Origin: Pratylenchus scribneri
Lineage: Eukaryota; Nematoda; Chromadorea; Rhabditida; Pratylenchidae
NCBI GenBank assembly: GCA_030063045.1
Contig: JAQSEB010000014.1
Span: 248,001 to 312,000, forward strand
Direction of reading: 5' to 3'
DNA length: 64,000 bases
The position numbers and the translations under genes were made by a program. The notes under the pieces are model-generated. The model made no database searches. It worked only from the letters and a program-made list of their open reading frames with translations, and was not told where the DNA came from. Positions 36,526 to 49,800 of the stretch are shown in pieces (the stretch's first letter is position 1; every line of letters starts with the position of its first letter).

Positions 36526-36940
36526 TATATTATTAAAAACAGTTCAAAAAGGGACAATTATATCGCAATATTTCATTGTATGGGGGGATAAACCAAAATA
36601 CCAATGACATTTTCGAATTCAGCATATTGGAAAAATCCCCAACCAAAACCAATTTCAAAATATGCATTTTATAAATGTTAAACTGGGAAAGCATTGTTTG
36701 TTTGAAATGTTTTGAACGAACTTTTAAGCGAAATACACAAAACAAATATATATTTTGAAACTACTTTTAGGTATTTAAACACGCTGAATTAGATAACATC
36801 ATTAGTTTTTTAGTTTAATCTCTATAAATTGGAAAAATTTCGAAGATAATTGTCTTTTTGGTTGCTATATTTGTTCCTTTCGCTAAGCCTTCATGGCCAC
36901 TATTAAAAATGTGTAATTTTAGGAAGATTAATTTAAAGAA

Positions 36941-39900
36941 ATGAATAATTCTTCTTCAAATCCGCCTGCTGCCGACCCAAATCCAAATCCACCAAATAAC
37001 AAAAATGAAAAGAAGAATTCTCCAAAATGGCCTCCACAACCGCAACCATTGACACCACCACAAACACCACAAATTCAACATCAGCCACAACAAATTAATT
37101 GGCATTGGCCCTCGATGCATCCTCAGCAACAATTCCAACACGGCTGTGGCCAATATGGCCAATATGCACCGGTGCGATATTTCATGATGCATCCTCCGCC
37201 GCCAATTCCAGTTTGGCAACATCAATTCCATAATGGCCAGCAGCAAAATCATCAAATTCACAGTCAGCCAACCAAATCTGAATTGCCCAATCATCAAAAT
37301 GAAAATTGGTCAAGTCAAGAAATGCGCCGTCTTCTGAACACTCAAAATGAATTCATCAAAGAATTGACAAAGTAAGGAAGGGGAATTTTGGATGATTTGC
37401 ACATTAATTTAAAGAAAGACCAATGATTTGGAAGGGCAAAAGAATGATTTGGAGGGACAAATCAAGGAATTGTGGGAAAAAATGGAAACAACAGAAAATG
37501 AAGAAAGGGAAACGAATATAAAGGTAGGCCAAAAAACACAATTTTCCATTCAAAAATGAATTTTCAGTTGGAAAAGAAGACAGCGGAATTGGATGAATTG
37601 TTGGCCAAAATTGAAATGGAAAAAGGCCAAAAAGTGGACCAATCAACGGAAACGGATCCAATCGAATTGGTGGTGGAACGTCCATTGACATTGCCAAGCC
37701 CAGAGCTGGATCCATTGGTGAGTAAATAATAATTATTTAATTTATTTTATTTTATTTATATTTTAGGCTGATGAATTGGAGAATTTGAAGAATGAATTGG
37801 GCATCAAAAATAAATTGGTCAAAAAGATGGAAGCCGAAATGGAAAAAGCAACGGAGGAATTGAGAAAATTGATGGAGTAAGCCTGGGGGGAAAATAATAA
37901 AAATAATTTTAAATATTTTAAAGTGCACAAAATGGAAACAAAGAATTGGCCAAAAAGAAGGAAACATTGGAAAATTGGGAGGAAAGAATGAAAGCAAGGG
38001 AGCAACGATTCACGGAGGAAAAGGAATTTGCAATCGCGCAGGTAAATTTTGCCTTCATTTTTGTTAATTTTCAAAATTATTTTCAGTGCCGAATCGAGGT
38101 GGACTCCCGCATCAATCAAATGGAATTCCAACTTTTGTCAAAAAATACGGCACTGGAATCCAAAGATAAGGAAATTACCAGATTGAGGGGACTGAATCGG
38201 GTAAATTATGAAAATATTGAATTGAATTTATTTTGAATTTCCCTTTTTTTTTAAAGCAACTTTCCAAAGATTTGGACGACTCAAAAGCATCACGAAATCG
38301 CCTTTTGCGGGATTTGCAGGACATGGATTCGACAAAGAAAAAATTATTGGAAGAAATTTGGATTGAACAGGAAAAATTGAAGAAGCAAGCGGATCGATGT
38401 GAAAAATTGAATTTGGAATTGGCGGACAAAGATGGAAAAATTGCCGAAAAGGACGAAGAATTGGCCATCAAAAATGAGGTAGAAAAATATTATTTAAATC
38501 AAATTCCGTGTTTTTGATTTTAATTTGAAATAAATATAAAATTGGATTAAAAATAATTTTTGTCTAAATATTTTATGGTTTTACAAACATTTTTTATGTT
38601 TTTCCAAAACATTTTTTTTAAAATAATTATAAACATTTATTCTATCTATTTTAAATTTAAAAATCGAAAATTTATGTTTTATTTTGCATGATTGTGGAAT
38701 CATCATATCACAATATAAATTAAAAATTTTGAATATAGGAAATGGAAAAAATGATGGAAAAGCACAAAATTGCGATGAACAGTACATTGGATGCATACAA
38801 AATGGCATTGGGACAAAATGATGAAAGAGTCCAAAAATTGAGAAATGAAATTGAGGAGAAGAAAAAGGAAATTGTGGAGAGGGAAGAAAAATGGAAGTTG
38901 GAAGAAGAAGAAAATTGGCAAATTCTGATGATGGCAGAGAATGAACAAGATCGGCTTAAAGTGGGTTTGGTATTGGGGGTTAGGGGGAAATTGGGTGAAT
39001 TGGGGAAAAAATAAAAATTTCGATGAATTAAGTTGAAAATTTGCTCAATTTCCAACAAAAAATTCATAAAATTTCAGAAAGAAATTGCCAAAATGAAATT
39101 GGAGAAGGAGGAATGGGGAGACAAAGAATCGAAAGCTTTGGCAAATGCCAAAAAATACGAATTGAAATTGGCCGAAGCAAACAAAGAAATTGGGAAATTA
39201 CAGGTGGGAAAATAGAATAAAAAATTAATTAATTAAATTTAAATTAAAATATGCAGAGTGATGTGGCAAAAATGGAATCTTTGGTGCGAATGGCAGATAA
39301 AGAGAATAAAGAAAAACAAAAACAATTGGACAAAATGGAGGCAGAAATGGAGGAAAACAAAAAGAAGGTAGAAAATTGGAGGAAGGGGAAAATAAAAATA
39401 TTAATTTAAATTAAATTTAGGAATTAATTTTGCGCATCAAAAAGGAAATTGACCAACCACCAAAGTCCACATTTGATGAAATAATCCAGGCAATGGACAA
39501 AACTCAGACGCCAACAAAAACGGTGAAACATTTTGCTGATTTTTGGGATTGAATTATATTTAATTTAAATTATTTGCAGCAGCAGGTGAAAAAGGTTGGA
39601 GGAGGAATTGGTCGAGGCAAAAAGCAGCAATTACCGCAACAATGCAACAATGAATCCGATTCGGACTATTCCCCACCGGGAGCCAAGAAGAAGCGAATGA
39701 CGGCACAAAAGAATGGTAATTGCCTTTTTTTAATATTTATTTTTATTAGTCCTAATCTAGGGATAAAGTTATTTTGGGGCGAGAGCTGGGCCTAGGATCT
39801 CGCCCCAGGCCTTCGCAGTGCTCTAAGCCCACAATGGCCCAATGAATGGGATGGGGACTAGAAGAGAATCAGCTTTATCTTATTTATCTGTTTCTGCTGG

Positions 39901-40563
39901 GTGGGAAAAATTTGATACAGTACCTCGCAAAAGTGAAAATATTGATGGAAAGAGACTAGATTTAAAAAGGCAGATTGAGGCAATATTTGATTGATAGGGT
40001 GACGGGTTGATAGGATTGGCAAGAAGTTGGGGTACAGTAGGATGAATAGGAAAGGCACTTAAGTCATAATGGCATTGACAATTTTATTTATCTCCCTTTT
40101 CATTTATGCAGCAAATCCCGGCCAACAAATTGACAATTCCATTCCGGATTGCCTTCCTTCAACATTCTCCAATTTACAGCCGTCGAAAAAACCACCAAAA
40201 TTGGTAAATAATTCAATAAAATGAATTAAAATTCTAATTTAATTATAAATTAAAATTATTTTAACTATTTAATTAATAATTAATTCCAAAATTATTCTAA
40301 TATTCTCAATATTTAAGCACAAAACTGTTGGTGACGAAGCATTGATGAAAATTGGGACACCTGCTGGATATTCCCTCCGACAAAGGGGCCGTACAATTGG
40401 GGCATCGCCAACAAAACAGCGATCGACGACAAAGAGATGGGGCCAATTGAAAGAACAACAGCAGAAAAACAGCATTGATTTGGAGCAAAATGAGGACACC
40501 AGCCGATGCGAACATTGGTATTCGGCAGAGTGCGAAAAATGCAAACAACGATATGGAATTTAA
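36941..40563 (+). CDS. long coiled-coil protein with Pro/Gln-rich head, unknown
   Basis: About 15 exons join in phase to give about 790 aa. The head (to about residue 140) is Pro/Gln/Asn/His-rich (WPPQPQPLTPPQTPQIQ). From QEMRRLLNTQNEFIKELTK on it is an almost continuous heptad-rich coiled coil of about 470 residues (for example KDLDDSKASRNRLLRDLQDM, EKEEWGDKESKALANAKKYE). The tail is basic and disordered (GGGIGRGKKQQLPQQ, SPPGAKKKRMTAQK, PAGYSLRQRGRTIG) and ends in a small Cys/His cluster (RCEHWYSAECEKCKQRY). The layout would suit a cytoskeletal, centrosomal or chromosome-axis scaffold, but I recognise no family. A likely trans-splice acceptor (TAATTTTAG, 36914-36922) lies just upstream. The intron at about 39718-40110 holds a dispersed repeat. 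Confidence 0.65.
39747..40078 (+). repeat. dispersed ~320-bp repeat, copy 3 (intronic)
   Basis: Full-length-looking copy within an intron of the coiled-coil gene. It begins TTAGTCCTAATCTAGGG, has GGCGAGAGCTGGGCCTAGG and CAATATTTGATTGATAGGG, and ends GTACAGTAGGATGAATAGG...GGCACTTAAGTC. Confidence 0.85.
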
Positions 40564-42786
40564 TTGACAAATGAATGGAAATTGGCAATTGATGAATTGA
40601 ATGTAATTTTGAGATTATGAGAAATTAATTTACCCATTTTTGATTGACCATTCATTCATTATAAATAATTATTTTTACCAATTTATTTATTCCACCAAAA
40701 ATTGTCTCCCCCCTAGAGACTTAAACAATTCATTTAGACATTTACATATTTATTTATTTTATCCATGCATTTTGGCCAACATCATTTATTATATATTTTT
40801 GGCTGCTTTTATTTTCATTTCAATAATAAAATGACTGACTAATTTCAATTTACTTTGTATTTTTGGTTGGAACTTGAATGGGTTTGGCAATGAAATTATT
40901 TATAAAAATTGACAGCTGCTGGCCGAAGGAAAAATACATCAAAAATTCGGAATATGAAATGAATATAATTTAATTTGAATTGAAAACTATTTTATAATTT
41001 CGGTCGACCACAAAAAATCCGCCACATTTAAAATATCCAATTTAAAAGGGTAAAAATGATGGAATTTAAATTTTAATTAATTTCTAAAATGGTTGGATAT
41101 TATTAGAAAAATGGATTTATTTTCCATTTTGATTCATTCCATTTTAGGCAGTACATTTTTTTTGTAAAAACTGTATTTTAAAATGGTTTTAAAATGTGCC
41201 AAAATTTTCCATCCAAAATTCATCCATTCCCTTCCTTATTCATTTTCAAATAAATGCCATAATTGATGGCCAGGGCCGGACGGATTTGCGCAAATGCAAA
41301 TGGATTTGGCATTGGCATTCATTCCTTCATTTCCCTTCACCTTTATTAATGATTCCTTGGAATGGATGAAGAACATAAAATTGGCCTAAAATATGGCTAT
41401 TAATCCCCGCAATCCATCCATCCACATCCATTTCCTCTACTCTACTCCGTTGGCCATCGACCCACCTAATAATATACTTCCCCCCCCCCCCCCCCCCTCA
41501 TTTCTCCTTTTCTTCGATAATTACATTCCAATTCTTTTATCCATTCCCTCAATACCGCCCTATTTTTTATTCCAATTTTGGGTTGTTTATTTGAAGTATT
41601 TCGACTAACCCTAAATTACATTTTTTCATGCCTCATATTTTTACTCAAATTCTTATTAAAATTGTGGAAAATAAAAATGTTTTTTTAAGTATTAATTAAA
41701 TAGTCCTTTTTCTTCAAATATTCATCGGCATTTTGTCTGCCATTTCCTCTTATTATTTTTTAAAAGTGTGGCTCTAAAATGAATGGAATGAGTGCCAATA
41801 ATAAGAAAAGTCCCACACATTTTTGGGTCCACTCAAATAATCCTGTCCTCGAGCAAAGCCTTCCATTTGGGTAAATGGGGTCACCCAAAAGGCACACTCA
41901 CTCATCAACATTCAACATATGTCACGCTAAAATCCATTTTTTGGGGGTCTATTGCCGAGAAAAGCAAAGCAGAAAAACAACGAAACCACCAAAAATGCAT
42001 ATTTGGACCATTTTCCCATTGGAACACTAAAAAATGGACCTAAAGAAAATTGGCTGAGGGACATTTGTTGGGTATAAATGTCAACCAATTTCTCCATATT
42101 TTATTATTTATGCATATTTGGGAAAATATTGAGTATACCCTCCAACTCCAATCCCGTATGAATTTTTTAATTTAAAATTATATTCATTTTAGTAATATGT
42201 ACACATATTTATGGCACATTTTATGAACTAATTTAATTATTTAAAAATTAAATTTTTATTTTTCCAATCAATTAATTCATTATTCAAAAATATGTGTGGG
42301 GAATAATATTTATTTTCCAAGTCCCACCTCAAATTTCCAATTTATGGGTGTGTGAAAATATTTAAAAAAGTCACCGCCATCGTCACTGCTTTAACCAATA
42401 TTCTCGCCCATTTCCCATTCAACATCACCACAAAAGGGATTCATTAATGAAATGGCTGCTGGCCGCCATCATTCATAAAATGCCACCTTCTCTCATTTCC
42501 AATGAATTTGTTGGGTTTTCATTTGGCAAAAATTCACTTTTTTCTTTTTTCCTTTGGGGAACACCCAGTTCCGTCTCTTTTTGAAGCCAACAATTGGCGA
42601 CCACAGCCAAAAAGTCGATTTAATGCTTTCCAAAATCAAATCCATCATTTTGTTTTTTTTTCACCTTTAACCCATACTTTAACCTCATCAAAACATTTCT
42701 CGATGATTGCCAAGGAAAAATAAATTATTTTTAATCAATTACCAGGAATTACCCAACAAAATGTTCCCCGCCCAAATCTAATTTGA
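40564..42786. other. 2.2 kb without a convincing gene
   Basis: AT-rich with CATTCC/ATCCATCC simple sequence. A run of 18 C lies at 41480-41497. Small open frames occur but none shows splice partners, domains or codon structure that I can support. Confidence 0.45.
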
Positions 42787-43431
42787 ATGTCGGCCTCATT
42801 TTTGGTCATTGGGAGCAGTTTTCCTTCTGGAAGCCAACAAAACAATGGCAGCAATAGTTGGACGGATTGTGGTTCATGTGCTTGCCTAAATTTCACATAT
42901 GATGCCCAAACTTGTTGCCTCATCATTTTGCCAACCGCCGCTGCCGCCACATTTTTTGTTTGGCTTTTCTTTCAGGCAAAAATTATGTTTAAAATATTCT
43001 TTCTTATTATTCCCATTCAATGAATCATGATGGGCCAATTTGGAATCAATTTTAAAAGCTAATTAAAATATATTTTTAAAGCCCAAAATCAATAGAAAAA
43101 GTTATCCCAAATAAAATTAACAAAATATTCATGAGTCATTGATTCTAACAAATTACCTATTCAATTTTTATTTATGTACTGCCATAATTTTAAAAAATGA
43201 TAATTTTATTAAAAATTTAAGAAGGGCCATTTGGCCGTTGGCCTCGTTTTGGCCCAACTTCTTGGCATCATTTTTCTGGGCATTTTGGCATTTTTATTGG
43301 CCACTGCATTTCGGCGTGGATGGCGCCAATTGAAAGCATTTTTCCGGCCAAAAGGACACAAAAATTCGGCAAATTTGATTGGGGAAGATTGCAATGAGGA
43401 TGGCGAAATGCCCCAACAAGTTCAAGTTTGA
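42787..43431 (+). CDS. possible small Cys-rich membrane protein (two exons)
   Basis: Two stretches look coding. One starts at ATG 42787 (directly after an in-frame TGA), contains WTDCGSCACLNFTYDAQTCC and then a hydrophobic segment. The other, from about 43220, encodes a strong membrane helix (LVLAQLLGIIFLGILAFLLA), a basic cytosolic RRGWRQLKAFFRPKGHK and an acidic tail ending at TGA 43429-43431. An acceptor (AAATTTAAG) precedes the second. I could not find a donor in matching phase for the first, so joining them is uncertain. No family is recognised. Confidence 0.3.
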
Positions 43432-43722
43432 AGAATATTCCCAAAAAATATATTGAAGCAATATTATTATCTAATTATTTTAAAATGTTCATTTCATGTA
43501 CAATTTACATTTTTATTAGTTCATCAAATCAATTTATTATTTTTTCAAATCCAAATAAATTTTTTTTTTATTTTGTTTAAATTATTTCCAAAAATAAAAA
43601 AAATTATCATTAAAAATATAATATTATTTAAATTAATATTTATACAAATTTGAATAAAATTGATCATCAGAATATATCATATTTGATGCAATTTCGAAGA
43701 ATTTTTGCATATTTTAATGATT

Positions 43723-44429
43723 TTAGTTCTTTTCATTTGCCTTCGATGATTCGCCCATCTCAAAAATTGGCCTGTTTTTCTCCTCTAATAATTTTGATGA
43801 GTCCTCCTCAAGCAATTTTACATGAATTTTTCCAATCAAATTGAATTCTTCAAATTCCTTGTAAATTCTTCCCAATTTTTTTCCATTAAACCATTTTCCA
43901 ATTTCATTCAATGCTAAATTTTTTGCGAAATTAATTTCTTGACTAATTTCCAATGATTGCTGTAAATTTTCCATAAAGCATTAAAATTGAGCGGAGAAAA
44001 AGCAAATTTTTTGGGCAAATCATTTTCACATTTTCGTCTCCCTTTTCATTTGTTGAAATGGCCGTTGAAAATGGAATGCCAATATTTTCTAATAATTTTA
44101 AAAAACACTTAAATGATCCTAAAATGTGGTATCAATAAATTACCAATTATTTCATCAATTTTCTCCTCAATTTTCTTTATAAATTCTTTCAAATCAATAA
44201 TTTCGCCGATTTTTAATAAAATTTGCTGTTTTGCCAAAAGCGATTTCATACAAATATCTTCAATTCTTTCTTCATCTTCCTTCCCATTATCATCCTTATT
44301 TTTATTATTATTAGCCAATTCTTTTTCCCTATTTTCATCTTCCTCCTCCTTTTGTTCAAAAATACTCCCAAAAATGGTCTCAAATTTTTTGACCATTTTT
44401 CGTCCATCCATTTTTCTAATTTTTATCAT
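43723..44429 (-). CDS. orphan Lys/Glu-rich protein C
   Basis: Three exons (44144-44429, 44030-44088 and 43723-43959) encode 193 aa. The N-terminus is MIKIRKMDGRKMVKKFETIF, followed by a highly charged Asn/Glu/Lys stretch (EQKEEEDENREKELANNN), then alternating hydrophobic/charged helices (LLAKQQILLKIGEIIDLKEF, FNLIGKIHVKLLEEDSS). There is no signal peptide and no recognised domain. Its composition matches the two upstream orphans at 45711-46619 and 46878-50160, which suggests a local family or a shared origin, though I cannot align them convincingly. The third 24-bp array separates it from them. Confidence 0.5.
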
Positions 44430-44537
44430 TTGATGTCCTTTTAATTAAATTAATTAATTAAATTAAATTTACAAATAAATTATGGTAATCCTTAGGGAAT
44501 TGCAGTTCATTTCTACTGTTTAATTAAGTTTTTAATT

Positions 44538-45495
44538 TAGCCTGTTCTGATTTTAATAATTCCGCCTGTTCTGATTTTTAATAATTCCGCCTGTTCTGAT
44601 TTTTAATAATTCCGCCTGTTCTGATTTTTAATAATTCCGCCTGTTCTGATTTTAATAATTCCGCCTGTTCTGATTTTAATAATTCCGCCTGTTCTGATTT
44701 TTAATAATTCCGCCTGTTCTGATTTTAATAATTCCGCCTGTTCTGATTTTAATAATTCCATCTGTTCTGATTTTAATAATTCCGCCTGTTCTGATTTTAA
44801 TAATTCCGCCTATTCTGATTTTAATAATTCCGCCTATTCTGATTTTAATAATTCCGCCTGTTCTGATTTTAATAATTCCGCCTGTTCTGATTTTTAATAA
44901 TTCCGCCTGTTCTGATTTTTAATAATTCCGCCTGTTCTGATTTTTAATAATTCCGCCTGTTCTGATTTTAATATTTCCGCCTGTTCTGATTTTTAATAAT
45001 TCCGCCTGTTCTGATTTTAATATTTCCGCCTGTTCTGATTTTTAATAATTCCGCCTGTTCTGATTTTAATAATTCCGCCTGTTCTGATTTTAATAATTCC
45101 GCCTGTTCTGATTTTAATAATTCCGTTTGTTCTGATTTTAATAATTCCGCCTATTCTGATTTTAATAATTCCGCCTGTTCTGATTTTAATAATTCCGCCT
45201 GTTCTGATTTTAATAATTCCGCCTGTTCTGATTTTAATAATTCCGCCTGTTCTGATTTTAATAATTCCGCCTGTTCTGATTTTAATAATTCCGCCTGTTC
45301 TGATTTTAATAATTCCGCCTGTTCTGATTTTAATAATTCCGCCTATTCTGATTTTAATAATTCCGCCTGTTCTGATTTTAATAATTCCGCCTGTTCTGAT
45401 TTTAATAATTCCGCCTGTTCTGATTTTAATAATTCCGCTGTTCTGATTTTAATAATTCCGCCTATTCTGATTTTAATAATTCCGCCTCTTATTTT
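44538..45495. repeat. 24-bp minisatellite, array 3 (+ orientation)
   Basis: About 40 copies of the same unit as array 1 and in the same orientation (core AATTCCGCCTGTTCTGA). 24-bp and 25-bp units are interspersed. Variants include AATATTTCCG (an ATT loss) at about 44970-45030 and CCTATTCTGA. The edges decay into TTCCGCCTC / TTCCGCCTA fragments at 45480-45510. Confidence 0.97.
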
Positions 45496-45710
45496 AATTC
45501 CGCCTATTTTAATTAAGTTTTGACCCCCAAAAATAATTACCTTGGTCCACTACCTTGCCAAATTGGCAAGAGCAAGATATGAAAAAGCAAAAATTTAATT
45601 TCGGAATGATTCCCAAAAATCTCCCATAAAACAATTTTTGAAAATTAAAAATTTTCGAAAAATTTTCGGGACCGCAATTCCGAAGGATCGCCCACGTTTT
45701 TAGAAAAAAA

Positions 45711-46619
45711 TCAATTTTCCCTTAAAATCCAACCTTCTTCTAGTTTTTCCATTTCCATATTGTCCATCAATTTCTTGGGCCTCTTTTTCCCAATCAAAAA
45801 TCGCCATCCACTCATTGTTGAATTCACAAACAAATTTAAAATCGAAATTATCATTTTCCCCAATGGAAATGTCAATTGGCCAAATGGATGATAAATTCGT
45901 CGAATTTGCGAATCATTAATTGGAATCATTTTCTCATTTTCATTTTCCAATTGAATTGTTGCCTTTCTCAGAATTATTTCAACCATTTTTTTATTTTTAC
46001 TTAAATCTGTACCAAAAATATTTTGAATCTTTTCGCCTCCCAGCGAATTAGCCATCAAATATCCAATCCCAAGACTGTATGATTCATTCGTTTGGAACAC
46101 AAAATTATTTATTATTGTCTGAATTAATTAATTAAAATGCCAATGCCCTAATTTGTCTTTAACCTGCACATTCTGCTTAATAAATCCCAATTTTGTGCCC
46201 ACATAACTTGGCATAAATCCTCCCATCAATGCCACAATTGCCCCAATTCCCATTGAATTTATCATCATCGAAGTGGTTTTCTCCAATTCCATCGACAATT
46301 TTATTCGTTCTTTCACCAATTCTTCTACAACTTTTCGTTTCTTTTCCTCATCAATTTTCTTAAATTCCTCATTTTCTTTCAAATTTTCGAATTTTTTCCT
46401 AAAAATCAACGAAAGGAATCGATCTTTGCCATTTGGTTTAGTGGCTTTCTCGTAAATTTCTTTGCTATCAAAACCGGGGAAGAATCCTTTTTCAATCATT
46501 TTAAGGACGGCGATCTTCAAATTTTGTTCAATTTTTTGATATTGAATTGGAATCATCGCAGAGGAAGTGGCGGCCGCAAGCTGAAATCCAATGAAAAAAT
46601 ATAAAAAAATTAGGTCCAC
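45711..46619 (-). CDS. orphan Lys/Glu-rich secreted or membrane protein B
   Basis: Exons 46164-46619 and 45711-46118 give 287 aa if translation starts at ATG 46619. The N-terminus MDLIFLYFFIGFQLAAATSS reads as a signal peptide. However, the same bases (GTGGACC...ATTTCAG) could equally be a short intron, in which case the gene has an exon further upstream. Next come charged helices (KKFENLKENEEFKKIDEEKK), a Gly/Met-rich hydrophobic segment (GIGAIVALMGGFMPSYVG) and a basic C-terminal region (KMIISILNLFVNS, FLIGKKRPKKLMDN). No family is recognised. Confidence 0.5.
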
Positions 46620-46877
46620 AGAATTTTTCGCAAAATTTTGATTTCATTACTGTAACAATGGCATACGATAATTTTTGGTAGAAAAGCCAAATATCATATT
46701 TTCTCTATAATTAACCCGGGGCTACTATTTTTCTCAAGAGAGAGACACTATAAATGGCCAAAAATACATATTGTTTAATGTTTACTACTTTTTCACTTTA
46801 AAAATCCTAAAAAGGATTATTATAGAGAAGGGATTCTCTAGAGTGGGGACAAAAATAAAGGAATTACATTATTATTA

Positions 46878-49800
46878 TTAGATAGGCTTGTTAAAACTAA
46901 TAATTTTATTAGGATTTATGAATAAATCTGTTAAAGATAGGCCAAAAATGGAAATGTTCAAATTTGAAAGAATAAATAAACGGACCAAATCCGTTGCCAA
47001 CATCCAAAATGGCTTCTCATATGGATTCGTATGCACATTCGAATTAGTTGGGCCCGAACCGAACATGGCCACCAATGCAGATTTGAATGAATCTTTGAAA
47101 TCCTCCCAAACTTGCTTTCGATTCGTGAAAAAATTGCCGCCACGGGATTTGACCAAAATACGGGCCAAAAAGAAGGAATCGCCAAATTGTGTCAAAAGTG
47201 TGGTAATACAATACAAAATAATGGCCAATATTTGGCTAAATATATGCTTTTTGCCAAGCCGAATTTGGGATTCCCATTTTGCGACATGGGCGACCAATGA
47301 ATTCCAGGCCAGCAAATTTAATATGGAGCCAACTGTCCCGTTGAATAAAATACTGGCAAACATCGCAAGGCCCAAATCACGAGTGAATTTTTTGATATTT
47401 ATGACGGAAAAGAGAATTTGGGCACCAAGCCGGCCGCGCAAATCCTGGGCAACCTTGAAAATGATTGGAGGCGGAATTAATTTATAGAGAAATGAATGAA
47501 TGGCTCAGAGAATTTTCAATTTTGAATCTTCATCTTAATCTATTTTCTCCCATTTTGGTGATTTCATTTTCGGGAAAATAATCTGTTTCCCTATATGTTA
47601 AGCAATTAGAGCGAAATAGGAAATAGTCTAATTTTAAACGATGGTAAAGTCGCATAATAAATTTAAACATATAAAGAAGGACATTTTCTTTAACGAGTAA
47701 TAAATTTAGATACAAAATTTTAATTTAGATACAAAATTTTAGCAAAAATCTTTCGACGAATGTTTGTTAATTGTTATTGCTTATTGGATTTGATCAAAAA
47801 TGATCAAAAAGACAATTTTAGTTAAATCAAATTGGCTTTTGCCAAATTTTGCTTAAAATGATACATTAATTAATTAATGTTTTTAATCATTTTTATAGAC
47901 AATTTTCTGTTTTGTAAAATGAAATATTTGATCCATTATCCCCATCGACAGTAGACAATTTATTAACTCTCATTTTTCTATGGATTCATCAGCCCCTAAT
48001 CCCAATTGTAAGTTTTTCTCCCCCAAATTTCCCAAAAAACCTGATTTTCATTTCCATAAAGTGCTCTCTCAATTAATTGCACTTTAATCAATTTGCATCC
48101 AATATTCGCTTCCGGATCATTTTTCAATTCTTCTTTCGCCGGAATTGCCTGAATATTGAATCGAATTCGTTGAAGGAATTTCCATGGATGCATTTTTTGC
48201 TCCGTAAATTTTCTTTCTTTATTTTCTTCTTTTTTGACTGATTTTGCCTTTTCCTCCTCAATTTTTTGTCCTTCTTCCACATTTTTGATGGCTTTTTCCA
48301 ATTCTTCTGACAATTTTTCCCTTTCCTTTGATGTTATTTTCCGTATTTCCTCTGGCACTATATCAATTTTAATTTCTTCTTCCTCCTTTTCTTTTCCTTT
48401 ATTTTCTCCGGGTTCTTTAAAAATAAATTACTGTAAATTTAAATGAGTAGAAAAAATTTGTAACACACTAATTTTTCGTAAAATAAGTGAATTTTATCTT
48501 TAAAATTTCGGCAGCAAATAAAGCCTCTTATTGGTATGAATTAATTAGAAAGAAAATTAATAGATTTGTAGAGAAATTGCAAAAAGTTTTGACTAAAAGA
48601 CGGCAATGTAGTTCAAAATTGAGTTATTTTCCTTTTTTGGCCGCTAATTTCTGGTGACCAATTATTAATTTTCCTTTTTTGGCTGCTAATTTCTGGTGAC
48701 CAATCATTTTTATATCGCATAATGATTTACAAAAAGGGTAATCAAAGGATATGAGTTTTATTAATAGCTTGAAAAATTTTACTCATTAAATATTGGATAA
48801 TGTACAAAATTTGGGTTACTTTTTTCTTCCATCATTTTATGATATGAGTGCTATTCCCTAATTAATATATTGGCCAATTTCACATTTATACCTTTTGTTG
48901 ATTTGCCTCTTTCTTCCTTCTCATTTTCATTTGTATCTAATTGCAATTCCTTTTCCAATTCCACTTCTTTATAAACCACTTTTTTGCTCACAAAATTCAC
49001 TGCCCTTTTCAGCATAAAAATCATTCCCGTTTGCTTTTCTTGTTGATCATTTTCCCCACCAATTGAGGGCACAAATTTTGGCAATTTTCGCCAATCCAAT
49101 TCTGCATTTTCCCCAAATGCTTTTGGCCCATTTTTGACAGCCTCCAACAATGCCAATGTACTCAATTTCACTTTGAATTCTTCATTGTAAAAATCTTCTT
49201 CAAATTTTTCAAATTCTTCGTCATTTTTCAATTCTTTTGGGCCATTTTCTTCAAAAAGTAAATAAAATTCTTTCTTTTATTTAATTATTAATATTTAATA
49301 CCATTATTATTATTATTATTTTCTCTTTGTACCACCGCTTCATTCACCTTTTCCTCATTTATTTCATTTTTCGCAACATTTTTATTCTCATTAATTCCCC
49401 CTCCACCGTCCATTTTCTCCCTATTTAGCATGCATCCTTGCTCAAATAGGAAAACATTGTGGAAAAGTTCATTTTCCTTCTTTTCTGGCCCAAAAATGAG
49501 CTGACAACCTCCTTCCGGCAATTTTGCCAAATTCGCCTTCAATTTTTGTATTTCCTCTTCCGGAAATTCAATGGCCAAAATTTTCTTGGAAAATTCCAAA
49601 AGTGCCGAAATCATTGGGTCCTTTGAAATTAACCAGCCTTCCTCATCCTAATATGTTTTGTCAAAATAGATGAAAAGGGGAATATTCCACCCAAAAACCT
49701 GTTCAACAATTCCGCCAAATTCTTGTGGCCAATAATATTTATCCGGTTTCACAATTTTTGACAAATATTCCGCGCGCAAACTTTGCGTTTTATTCGCCGC

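Noticed and set aside
42735..42950. A 71-codon - strand frame with a hydrophobic/basic start
   Set aside because: It overlaps a + strand frame with better membrane-protein character and has no splice signals of its own.
46888..47487. A 199-codon + strand frame, the longest single frame in the window
   Set aside because: It lies antisense to the last exon of orphan gene A, which has an in-phase acceptor and joins upstream exons. The + frame has no splice partners or hydrophobic pattern.
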